Program-made: the position numbers and the translations under genes
DNA from: Moritella dasanensis ArB 0140
GTDB taxonomy: Bacteria; Pseudomonadota; Gammaproteobacteria; Enterobacterales; Moritellaceae
Assembly (NCBI RefSeq): GCF_000276805.1
Contig: NZ_AKXQ01000031.1
Location: 1-57,727, forward strand
Reading direction: 5' to 3'
DNA length: 57,727 nucleotides
The notes under the pieces: model-generated
The model's input: the letters and a program-made list of their open reading frames with translations, nothing else
The model's database searches: none
Told to the model about the DNA's origin: nothing
Part shown: one piece after another, positions 46,647 to 54,202 of the stretch
How the letters are laid out: each line of letters starts with the position of its first letter
How positions within the stretch are numbered: the stretch's first letter is position 1

Positions 46647-48617
46647 TCAGTTGTCACTTCCCTGTTTACCAATGATGTTAGCCCACAATTGTTTAAGTTT
46701 GGTGACAAACTCGTGTTCATCATCATCTAATTTGTCATTTTCTTCAGCAATCTGATGAATGATATTGTAGAGCGTTTTTTCTTCGTCAATACTGCCGGCT
46801 TTGATGTCCATTAACAATTCAATCGCTTGATCTATATGGGTAACAGGATAGATAGCTAGCTGTTCATTGTTAACGGCAGTGATGAGCTTATCACTTAAAT
46901 TTAAATTGATTATATTCGCAGCGGGAATTAAAACGCCCATATCTGTTTGGCCATTGAGTTCACAGATGCGAAGGAAACCTTCCAGTTTCTCATTAATACC
47001 ACCAACAGCCAGCACGGTACCAAATTGATCGATAGCGCCAGTCACCGCGAGGTTTTGCGCTATTGGTCGATTCGCCAGTACAGATAACAAGGCGCACGTA
47101 CCTGCTAAGGCCGCACTATCACCATCAATTTCGCCATATGATTGTTCAAATACTAAATTTGCACTGATAGGTAAAGGTAATGGTTTGGCAAATGTATGAG
47201 TGAAAAAGCCCTGGATAATCATCATCGACTTGGCGTGAATGTTACCCGCTAATTCAGCTTTACGCTCGACATCAGAGATATCGCCATCGCCATTAAGGTG
47301 ACCTGTCGCGGTAATACGGATTGGTTCACCAAAGCTCTCGGGATGGCCATCTATTTCAAGCACAGATAAACCATTAATTTGGCCAACTTTACTGCCATGA
47401 GTTTCTAAGATAATTTGTTTTTCGATAATACCTTCGTTACTCATACGAATATGGCCATTCAGCGCTTCATGTTGCAGTGATAACACGGTATTGATGGTGT
47501 CACTGTCTATATGATCTAACTGGTTCGTTAATGCAATTTGATGGCAATAGCTTAATAAGGTTAATAACTTGGCTTCGTTAAGACTCAGGTAGTTATTATG
47601 CTCGCACCAACGACTGCTTAATTGTAAAAGGCGTTTAAGGCCGCTGCTTGAAAGAGTTAGCAGTTTAGCGTCTGTAATCAATAATTTAATATAACCGATA
47701 TAGTTGGCTATGTGTTGCTCGCTGAGATTAAACTCAGTAGAAAAATCAATGAATGAACTGGCAATACTTGATAATTCTCTTTCACCTTCAGCCAGTTGAC
47801 TTATCGCGAGTCGGTCACCAACTAAGATAACTTTAACGTCGATAGGTGCTGGATCTGGTTTTAGCTCTGTTTGAACGGTTTTATTACTCGACTGCCAGTT
47901 CAAAGACCCTTGTTTGATCACTGATTTCAATTGATACCATAAGGCGGAGTTACTAATAAACTCATCGATCTTGATCACGATGTAGCCGCCATGGGCTTGA
48001 TGTAACAGACCTGGTATTAACTGCGCTACGCTGCTGGTATAACTGCTGTTTTTATACAGCGTATCTAAGTTACCAAACAGGGTCGTTACATCTAAGTTTG
48101 TTGCATTGATTAGACTGGTAGTAGGGGATTGCTCATCCGCTAATACTTTGAACGCCTGCTCGACATTAAATTCGTTGAGGTTGCGTAACAGTGGCACAAG
48201 GTGAGGGTATGGCTTGATAAGGCATAAATTAAGCTGGTCTTCAGCAATCTCACCCGTGGCAATAATTTGTTCAATGAGTTGCTTAAACAGGCCTGTTTGA
48301 TCGCGCCAAATTTCAAATGCATGTGCGCGGCCAACTTTAGTGACATCTTCAACATAACAAATAGATTTAGCACGTTTATTTGGCATGTTTTGCAACATGT
48401 CTGAGAATGATTTTATGTGGTCAAAACCGTCAAAATCTGTTGCTACAAGTAACTTAGCCGTTGCAGTCTTATGGAATAGCGCAAACAGTTCGTTATTTTC
48501 AGGAAACAATTGATCTCGCGTTACTGTATCAAACTCTTCAAGTTTGCAGCGCGAGCCAAGGTCAAAGACAGGAACAAGTTTATCAGCAGTAATTTTCTCA
48601 GTTAGCAAGGCTATCAC
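46647..48617 (-). CDS. lonH: Lon-family protease without a Walker A motif (YcbZ/LonH)
   Basis: 656 residues (586 in E. coli YcbZ). The C-terminal Lon-type protease domain carries the serine-lysine dyad: Ser in GEIDGDSAALAGTCALL near residue 500, Lys in VGGINEKLEGF near 543. The N-terminal half is a LonB-like AAA region with a Walker-B-like segment (YIVIKIDEF), but no GxxGxGKS Walker A sequence is visible, as in E. coli YcbZ. Start is GTG (48617) with no clear ribosome-binding sequence, so the N-terminus is uncertain. Upstream of fabA on the same strand, as in E. coli; the biological target is unknown. Confidence 0.87.
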   Translation of the reverse strand: MIALLTEKITADKLVPVFDLGSRCKLEEFDTVTRDQLFPENNELFALFHKTATAKLLVATDFDGFDHIKSFSDMLQNMPNKRAKSICYVEDVTKVGRAHAFEIWRDQTGLFKQLIEQIIATGEIAEDQLNLCLIKPYPHLVPLLRNLNEFNVEQAFKVLADEQSPTTSLINATNLDVTTLFGNLDTLYKNSSYTSSVAQLIPGLLHQAHGGYIVIKIDEFISNSALWYQLKSVIKQGSLNWQSSNKTVQTELKPDPAPIDVKVILVGDRLAISQLAEGERELSSIASSFIDFSTEFNLSEQHIANYIGYIKLLITDAKLLTLSSSGLKRLLQLSSRWCEHNNYLSLNEAKLLTLLSYCHQIALTNQLDHIDSDTINTVLSLQHEALNGHIRMSNEGIIEKQIILETHGSKVGQINGLSVLEIDGHPESFGEPIRITATGHLNGDGDISDVERKAELAGNIHAKSMMIIQGFFTHTFAKPLPLPISANLVFEQSYGEIDGDSAALAGTCALLSVLANRPIAQNLAVTGAIDQFGTVLAVGGINEKLEGFLRICELNGQTDMGVLIPAANIINLNLSDKLITAVNNEQLAIYPVTHIDQAIELLMDIKAGSIDEEKTLYNIIHQIAEENDKLDDDEHEFVTKLKQLWANIIGKQGSDN

Positions 48618-48678
48618 TCATTGTAAGGTAGATAGATAAATTATATGAGATTGTCTTATAAACAGATAGGTTTATTCG

Positions 48679-48814
48679 CCGCTTAAATCAAATAGTCTAC
48701 TTTTGAGCGGGATTAATAACCAGATTCGATGTGGTTAACAGAAATAGTCGAGATAGGAATTACATTATGATCATCCCGCTTAAAAATTAACACCAGGTTT
48801 ATTTTAAGCGGGAT
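48679..48814. repeat. Two related intergenic hairpins
   Basis: CCGCTTAAA/TTTGAGCGG at 48679-48687 and 48702-48710, and ATCCCGCTTAAAA/TTTTAAGCGGGAT at 48773-48785 and 48802-48814, share the same arm sequence and look like two copies of one palindromic element 94 bases apart. The second is 26 bases past the DUF2058 stop codon on the minus strand and may help terminate it. Confidence 0.6.
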
Positions 48815-48839
48815 AACAAAGACTAATTAATGAGCGTGA

Positions 48840-49379
48840 TTACCACATTAAGTCATCTGGAATTTCGAAATCTGCGTACGGGTCATCTTCGTCAACTTCT
48901 GTCGCGGTATTCTCGTTCAATACAAGTACGTAGGCTTCATCAACCGCTCTGATTTTTTCTATTGCAATACCAGGCATCACATAAGACTTACCTTCTAGTA
49001 CACATAAACCAATTTGGCCTCTGGTTAATGCGTTGTAGCTTGGTTGATCAACTGATAATGTTTTAACTTTATTATCCAATACGTAGTTAAATGAAAGCTC
49101 ACCGATAAAATCAGTGATATGAAGCTGTTGGATCATTTGCTTCACTTTACCATGCTCTGATTTCAGCTCAATTTGTTCTTGAATTGCTTTATTACGTGCT
49201 GCGTCTAGTTCTGCTTGCGCATTTTTTTTAATTTTGATCTCATCTTGCAAAGTCGTGTCGGCACTTTGCTGATTTTTACGTACTGCTTTATTGGTTTTAT
49301 TTTTTTCTTTACGAATCTTTTTCGCTTTTTTTTCATCGCCTAAGCCGGCTTTTAAAAGCTGATCTTGTAGTGAAGCCAT
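48840..49379 (-). CDS. DUF2058 protein (YaiL-like)
   Basis: 179 residues. The first ~75 are lysine-, alanine- and glutamine-rich (LGDEKKAKKIRKEKNKTNKA) and probably a charged helix or coiled coil that binds nucleic acid; the rest is a compact acidic domain ending DDPYADFEIPDDLMW. This matches the DUF2058/YaiL family, annotated as nucleoprotein or polynucleotide-associated enzyme on weak evidence. TAGGAA precedes the ATG. Isolated gene between lonH and the Tim44-like gene. Confidence 0.82.
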   Translation of the reverse strand: MASLQDQLLKAGLGDEKKAKKIRKEKNKTNKAVRKNQQSADTTLQDEIKIKKNAQAELDAARNKAIQEQIELKSEHGKVKQMIQQLHITDFIGELSFNYVLDNKVKTLSVDQPSYNALTRGQIGLCVLEGKSYVMPGIAIEKIRAVDEAYVLVLNENTATEVDEDDPYADFEIPDDLMW

Positions 49380-49483
49380 GTTTATAATTCCTATCGATTT
49401 GTTTTATAGGCGGATCATAGCAGTGTTAAGTTTAATTCGCTAGAGCAAAACACTTGTCGCTACTAGAGTTATATTTCGAGATC

Positions 49484-49509
49484 AAAAAAGGCGGTGATTA
49501 GCCGCCTTT
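49484..49509 (-). terminator. Terminator of the Tim44-like gene
   Basis: On the minus strand AAAGGCGG, a seven-base loop, CCGCCTTTTTTG, a GC-rich stem with a T-run, about 30 bases past the stop codon. Confidence 0.88.
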
Positions 49510-49537
49510 GTCGTATTAAATGAGTAAATAAGCCTGA

Positions 49538-50371
49538 TTACTGCTCGATACCGGTAATTAACCACGGCGCGTTAGCCTGGGTTAGGTTTCGTTCTAAATG
49601 CCACACTTCATCGATGTCTGCTTCTACATCTTCGTGGCTATCACGGTAGCGACCGTTAAATTTAACACTGACTTGTGAAAGTGATGCTGTTGACTCGGCA
49701 CGCACTAACTCAGCGTCAAGGAACATCACTTCTGTATGTTGTACGCCTTCTAGTTCTTTACGTTGCACATGGAGTTCATTGTAAAGTTCGATAGAAACAT
49801 ATTCTTGGATTGTTTCTAAATCGTTTTCATTCCACGCTTTCTGTAACGTCTTATAATGGCTACGAGCGCCAGTTAAGAAGTTCGTCAAATCAAAATCAGC
49901 CGGTAGGTTAAAAGGTACGTCATTGTTTGCACCCGCAAAGCCACCTTGGCTTGCCGTGTTGAATGTTGCGTCAGGCTGTGCTTCTTGTCTAAACGCAGGA
50001 CCAGATGCTGGCTGTGGTCCACCTTGTTGTGACGCTGCTTTAGCGCGCATCATCCCTTTGAACAAGCGGAATAATAAGAAGGCAACACCAGCCATGATGA
50101 TCATGTCCATGAATTGGAAACCTTCGAAAGCGCCACCAAACATAGACGCGATTAAACCACCCATCAGTAAGCCACCAAGCATACCGCCTAGCATGCCTTT
50201 TTTGCTCATACCTGGTTTAGCAGGCGTCGCAGCCGCTGGTGATTGTTTTTGGGGTGCTGTTTTATAGCTTTTACCAAAAGACTTACTGCCACCGAATTTT
50301 TTAGCGTGAACGTCAGGCGCCGCTAATGAGAAAGCGAATACCATCATTAGAACTGTTAAAATGTTTTTCAT
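49538..50371 (-). CDS. Tim44-like domain membrane protein
   Basis: 277 residues. Signal-type N-terminus (about 1-23, ending DVHA), then a glycine/methionine-rich hydrophobic region (KKGMLGGMLGGLLMGGLIAS) and a second helix (MIIMAGVAFLLFRLF near residues 88-102), a proline/glutamine-rich linker, and a C-terminal Tim44-like domain from about residue 150 (LTNFLTGARSHYKTLQKAW, YRDSHEDVEADIDEVWHLER). In bacteria such proteins are membrane-attached and of unknown role; the name comes from the mitochondrial import protein. AGGGATAT precedes the ATG. Confidence 0.82.
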   Translation of the reverse strand: MKNILTVLMMVFAFSLAAPDVHAKKFGGSKSFGKSYKTAPQKQSPAAATPAKPGMSKKGMLGGMLGGLLMGGLIASMFGGAFEGFQFMDMIIMAGVAFLLFRLFKGMMRAKAASQQGGPQPASGPAFRQEAQPDATFNTASQGGFAGANNDVPFNLPADFDLTNFLTGARSHYKTLQKAWNENDLETIQEYVSIELYNELHVQRKELEGVQHTEVMFLDAELVRAESTASLSQVSVKFNGRYRDSHEDVEADIDEVWHLERNLTQANAPWLITGIEQ

Positions 50372-50687
50372 TATATCCCTTCAATTAATACATATATTAA
50401 ATACGTTTTTATGTAATTAGCATCATAGCAACGGTATACTGTGCGTCAATTGCCTTTGCTTACTTTTTACATTAGTTGACATAAAATGTCATAGGATATG
50501 TTTTTTTAAGTAATTAAGTGACCTACGCACAATATTTCACCTTAAATGATGGCACGACATAAGCTATCCCTGGTTGGATTTATTTTATCCATATTGTAGT
50601 GCTCGTTAGCGCTATACTTACGTTATGAAAATGAACAGTGCTGACGATTAACCATCACTGTAATAACAAACTCGAGAGAGGCTTATT
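50372..50687. other. Intergenic region between divergent genes
   Basis: 316 bases between the Tim44-like gene (minus) and the trypsin-like gene (plus). It is AT-rich and must contain both promoters. I see no ORF, RNA gene, repeat or recognisable operator in it, only the protease ribosome-binding sequence GAGAGAGG at its end. Confidence 0.6.
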
Positions 50688-51707
50688 TTGAAACTAATTA
50701 AAGTGATTACAATTTCCGGAATCATATCACTCTCAATAAGTGCTTATGCCAATGATGACATAACACCTTATGTCGTCGGGGGGGTTGATAGTAAAGCATT
50801 AGAATTACCTTGGCAGGTATATATAGAAATTGAAAAAAATGGCGCTACCTATGCCTGTGGCGGTACATTAATCACAGATACTTGGGTTGTTACTGCAGCC
50901 CATTGTCTGAACGCTAGTGATAGCCGCTCAGTATTTGTCGCCGTTGGTGCTGGTCAAGTAACCGTGTACTCGGGGTCCATTGATAAAACCAGTAGCGGTA
51001 ATAGATCAAAGAATACAGTAACTAATTTAATTGCGAATTTAGATTATGAGCAAAATAATAATACTGGTGATATTGCGTTGTTAAAGTTGTCCTTACCAGT
51101 GGCGTTACCAGCACTTCCAATCAAACTGATGAATAACGCGTCACAACCTGTTGCTGATGCAGAATTTGATAATGGATTTTCTGATAATCTGGTGGTTTCT
51201 GGTTGGGGCAGAACATCCGCCGATCGAGTCGAAAGGACTGATATTCTTCAGAAAACGGTAGTGAGTGGCGTCGGTGATGCAAGCTGTGCATTAAATTGGG
51301 GCTTTTTTGGGGTTGAATCTAATTTCATTTGTGCGAACGCATATGAACGCGGTTCTTGTAACGGTGACTCTGGTGGTCCATTGATATGGCAAGACAAAAG
51401 TGCCGCAAGTGATAATGATCGTGGCTATCGATTGGCTGGTGTTGTCAGCTTTGGTCACTTGGACCAATGTGCAAATTACTTATATCCTGATGTTTACACT
51501 GAGGTAAATAACTATAGTGAATGGATCAAAACCGAGATTGATAAGGTTGATGGACCAGACTCTTATCAATCCCCGGAATCTTCATTCTCTCAAGACATCT
51601 TCTTTTTTGAAGAATATCCTCAGCCATCAAAAAGCAGTGGCGGTGGGATCGGTTATGCATTCTTGACCTTATTAACAGGGCTATTATGGTACCGCCGTAA
51701 ACGTTGA
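50688..51707 (+). CDS. Secreted trypsin-like serine protease with GlyGly-CTERM tail
   Basis: 339 residues from a TTG start behind GAGAGAGG. Signal peptide (about 1-21, ending SAYA), then an S1 protease domain beginning YVVGG, the usual activation site. The catalytic triad is complete: His in VVTAAHC, Asp in NTGDIALLKL, Ser in GSCNGDSGGPLIW; a WGR motif and disulphide cysteines are present. The C-terminal tail SSGGGIGYAFLTLL...YRRKR is a clear GlyGly-CTERM signal (glycine motif, hydrophobic helix, basic end), processed in Vibrio by a rhombosortase after type II secretion. It resembles Vibrio cholerae VesB-type proteases. Confidence 0.92.
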   Translation: MKLIKVITISGIISLSISAYANDDITPYVVGGVDSKALELPWQVYIEIEKNGATYACGGTLITDTWVVTAAHCLNASDSRSVFVAVGAGQVTVYSGSIDKTSSGNRSKNTVTNLIANLDYEQNNNTGDIALLKLSLPVALPALPIKLMNNASQPVADAEFDNGFSDNLVVSGWGRTSADRVERTDILQKTVVSGVGDASCALNWGFFGVESNFICANAYERGSCNGDSGGPLIWQDKSAASDNDRGYRLAGVVSFGHLDQCANYLYPDVYTEVNNYSEWIKTEIDKVDGPDSYQSPESSFSQDIFFFEEYPQPSKSSGGGIGYAFLTLLTGLLWYRRKR

Positions 51708-51775
51708 AATGTAACGTCGTACTCGGTCTTATATAAGCATTAAATATGTCTTATATAGAAGGCTAAATATTTCTT

Positions 51776-51828
51776 ATAATAATCCCTGATAATAATCCCT
51801 GATAATAATCCCTGATAATAATGTCCTG
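51776..51828. repeat. 13-bp tandem repeat before the L,D-transpeptidase gene
   Basis: Three perfect copies of ATAATAATCCCTG (51776-51814) and a fourth with one inserted base (51815-51828). The array is followed by an imperfect hairpin GTAGGGTAAGT/ACTTACCTTAC (51829-51867) and then the gene start at 51892, so the array is in the probable promoter or leader region. Confidence 0.85.
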
Positions 51829-51891
51829 TAGGGTAAGTCATATCATTGATCCTATACTTACCTTACAAGATATTATATTAAAGGGATGACT

Positions 51892-52809
51892 ATGTTCGTA
51901 AAGTCTAAGCTTAACTTCCTATCAAAATCACTCGCTATCCTATCCTTGGTATTCGTTGGACCCGTGATCGCACAACAATATACTCTGCCAAGTTCAGATT
52001 CGAGACTGATTGGTGAACGTATTCAGCATAAAGTCGAAGTGGGTGATTATTTTCATTCTCTTTCACAGCAATATAATATCGGGCTGATCGCATTGATGGC
52101 GTCTAATCCAAGCGTAGACCCATTTTTACCGTTACCCGGTACTCGGTTAGAGTTACCGACGTCTATGCTATTGCCAGACGTTGAATACAAGGGCATTGTC
52201 ATTAATCTACCTGAACTACGATTGTATTACTTTCCGAAAAACACCAACGAAGTACATGTCTTTCCCGTCGGCATTGGTCGAGAAGGACGTGAAACGCCAC
52301 AAATGAAAAGTGTTGTTAAAACCAAGATAAAAGATCCGGTTTGGACACCCACCCAAACAACACGCTCCGAATATTTAGATAAACATAAAATGGTGCTACC
52401 GCGAGTTGTACCAGCAGGAAAGCATAATCCTTTGGGTAATTTTGCTTTGCGATTGGCTTACGGACAAAGTAATTATCTTATTCATGGCACCAATTCAGAT
52501 TTTGGCATTGGTATGCGTATCAGTGCGGGTTGCATTCGAATGAATCCTGATGATATTGAGTGGTTATATAATAATGTGAAGGTGAATGAGTCTGTCAGGA
52601 TCATTAATCGACCGATAAAGTTTACGCTAGAACCTGATGGTCAAAATTTATTGGAAGTCCATTCGCCATTATCAACTAAAAAATTGAATCGGGAAGTGAA
52701 TACCACAAAGGTCATTAATGCACTAAAAGAGAATAGTCTGGTGGACAATAATGCGGTTCAAGAGGCCTTGCTACTCCATCACGGCTTACCGATTAATGTG
52801 AGCATTTAA
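51892..52809 (+). CDS. L,D-transpeptidase of the ErfK/YbiS type
   Basis: Periplasmic enzyme that forms bonds to the meso-diaminopimelate of peptidoglycan, either 3-3 crosslinks or attachment of Braun lipoprotein. About 305 residues. Signal peptide (about 1-28, ending PVIAQ), a LysM-like domain (VEVGDYFHSLSQQYNI), and the YkuD catalytic domain with HGTNSDFGIG and SAGCIRMN; the cysteine in GCIRM is the nucleophile. The start at 51892 is chosen because AAGGGA lies six bases before it; an ATG at 51886 overlaps that sequence. It faces lpp convergently, so attachment of lipoprotein is the likely job. Confidence 0.93.
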   Translation: MFVKSKLNFLSKSLAILSLVFVGPVIAQQYTLPSSDSRLIGERIQHKVEVGDYFHSLSQQYNIGLIALMASNPSVDPFLPLPGTRLELPTSMLLPDVEYKGIVINLPELRLYYFPKNTNEVHVFPVGIGREGRETPQMKSVVKTKIKDPVWTPTQTTRSEYLDKHKMVLPRVVPAGKHNPLGNFALRLAYGQSNYLIHGTNSDFGIGMRISAGCIRMNPDDIEWLYNNVKVNESVRIINRPIKFTLEPDGQNLLEVHSPLSTKKLNREVNTTKVINALKENSLVDNNAVQEALLLHHGLPINVSI

Positions 52810-52903
52810 CACTCTAGAGATACATTGTATAGACTAACGCGGTATAGGGTATAGGTAAGATAGACAATGATGGACGGGAATAGGCGATAGGGGCAAGCTA
52901 ATT

Positions 52904-52941
52904 TAAGATAGATTAACAATAGCGATTGTTAATCTATCTTA
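52904..52941. terminator. Very stable hairpin between the transpeptidase gene and lpp
   Basis: A perfect 17-bp inverted repeat (TAAGATAGATTAACAAT and its complement) with a four-base loop AGCG, 14 bases past the lpp stop codon. No T-run follows on either strand. It probably ends or protects the abundant lpp mRNA. Confidence 0.8.
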
Positions 52942-52955
52942 GGTCATGTGAGTAA

Positions 52956-53225
52956 TTATTTGCTGTATGATGCTGCGATATTATCTATACGTGAATTCGC
53001 ACGCTGTGCGTCTTCTTGTGCTTGCATGGCGGCATCTGTCGCTGATTGTAGCTGAGATTTCAAGCCTGCATGTTCAGATTCTAAATTTTGTACTTGTGAC
53101 GTTAATTCGGTGACTTCAGAGGTCAGGCTACCAACACTTTTTTGTACATCGGCTTCGTTGCTGGCACAACCACCTAGAAAGACTGATGTTGCAATAGCAC
53201 CTGCAATTAGTAATTTATTATTCAT
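52956..53225 (-). CDS. lpp: Major outer-membrane (Braun-type) lipoprotein
   Basis: 89-residue precursor. Lipobox LGGC with the lipidated cysteine at residue 20; the mature 70 residues are a heptad-patterned coiled coil (VGSLTSEVTELTSQVQNLES, AQEDAQRANSRIDNI) ending in lysine (SYSK), the residue that is linked to peptidoglycan. Slightly longer than E. coli Lpp (58 mature residues). AGAGGT lies before the ATG. The neighbouring convergent gene encodes an L,D-transpeptidase of the type that makes the linkage. Pairing of the two is inferred from position. Confidence 0.92.
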   Translation of the reverse strand: MNNKLLIAGAIATSVFLGGCASNEADVQKSVGSLTSEVTELTSQVQNLESEHAGLKSQLQSATDAAMQAQEDAQRANSRIDNIAASYSK

Positions 53226-53486
53226 TGAAATACCTCTTTCTGTTAGTTATTCAATACTTAAAATTTGACTCGTGTCGCAATTAAGTATGTCAGAGATTTG
53301 TCAATTTGCCAGTTCACTACGCTATTAATCAATTGTAATGACTACTTTATCTATGTGAATACGAATTCAACGTTATATTAACACGCCTTTAGACGCCTAT
53401 TATCGATCATAAACTTACCGTGTGATGGCGAGTGTTTCGTTGTCATTTTACTGGCAGGAAACGCACAACAGGGTAATAAATCAATG

Positions 53487-53855
53487 CTATTGCTTAGGTA
53501 ATGACTGGGCAAGATGTTCTATATCTCGGTGTAAGAGCGCTTCGTCAGCTAAATTTAACTGCACCAATCTTCGTAATTCAGAAATGCTATTAATATCAAT
53601 GCGCGTACAGCGCATACCTAATACATGTTCTTCATTATGAATAAGCTCAGCTTCCATTATAATCACTTGTTCAGGAGATAATTTAATTGATAATGTCATG
53701 AGTTGATTAACATCAAAAGTAACATTTCTTGGTTTTGTACAAGAAAGTCCTCGCAACGATAAATCGATTACATTTGTTGACCATTGATGCTCATTACATG
53801 TTAATGAAGCATCGTGATTGAATAACACACGTTGAAATTGACGCTTATTTTTCAT
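53487..53855 (-). CDS. PilZ-domain protein (probable c-di-GMP receptor)
   Basis: 122 residues, essentially one PilZ domain: the arginine motif RQFQRVLF at residues 5-12 and DLSLRGLSC (D/NxSxxG) at about 32-40 are the two c-di-GMP binding motifs, both intact. No other domain, signal peptide or membrane segment. The effector output is unknown. It is divergent from the GGDEF/EAL gene 347 bases away, so both may serve the same signalling circuit. Confidence 0.88.
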   Translation of the reverse strand: MKNKRQFQRVLFNHDASLTCNEHQWSTNVIDLSLRGLSCTKPRNVTFDVNQLMTLSIKLSPEQVIIMEAELIHNEEHVLGMRCTRIDINSISELRRLVQLNLADEALLHRDIEHLAQSLPKQ

Positions 53856-54202
53856 ATCTGCACCTAATAATTAAACTATATAACTTAATATTTTAGGCTA
53901 AAAATCAGCATTTTGCTGGTGGCTATATCGCACTATTCAACTAATTAGCTGGTTATTTTTCAGCCGAGTTTAGATTAAATCACAATAATACAATATAATT
54001 CACAATGCTCTTATAAATTAAACCGCAATAATGAAATCGTAAGCTATTGTTTATTATGAAGCAGACGAAATAATATGTTTATGATATATCAACCTATGCA
54101 GTTGAAGTACACCAAGTCAGACCACGTAGTATTGTTGCAAAAAAGCGCATAGTGTAAAGTGCATAAACCAACAGTTGGTAAAGACTGACGAGTAACCTGA
54201 AT
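53856..54202. other. Intergenic region between pilZ-type and EAL genes
   Basis: 347 bases between divergent genes, AT-rich. It contains a small perfect palindrome ACCAAC-A-GTTGGT near 54167-54179, about 25 bases before the EAL gene start. I see no gene or recognisable operator in it. Confidence 0.5.
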
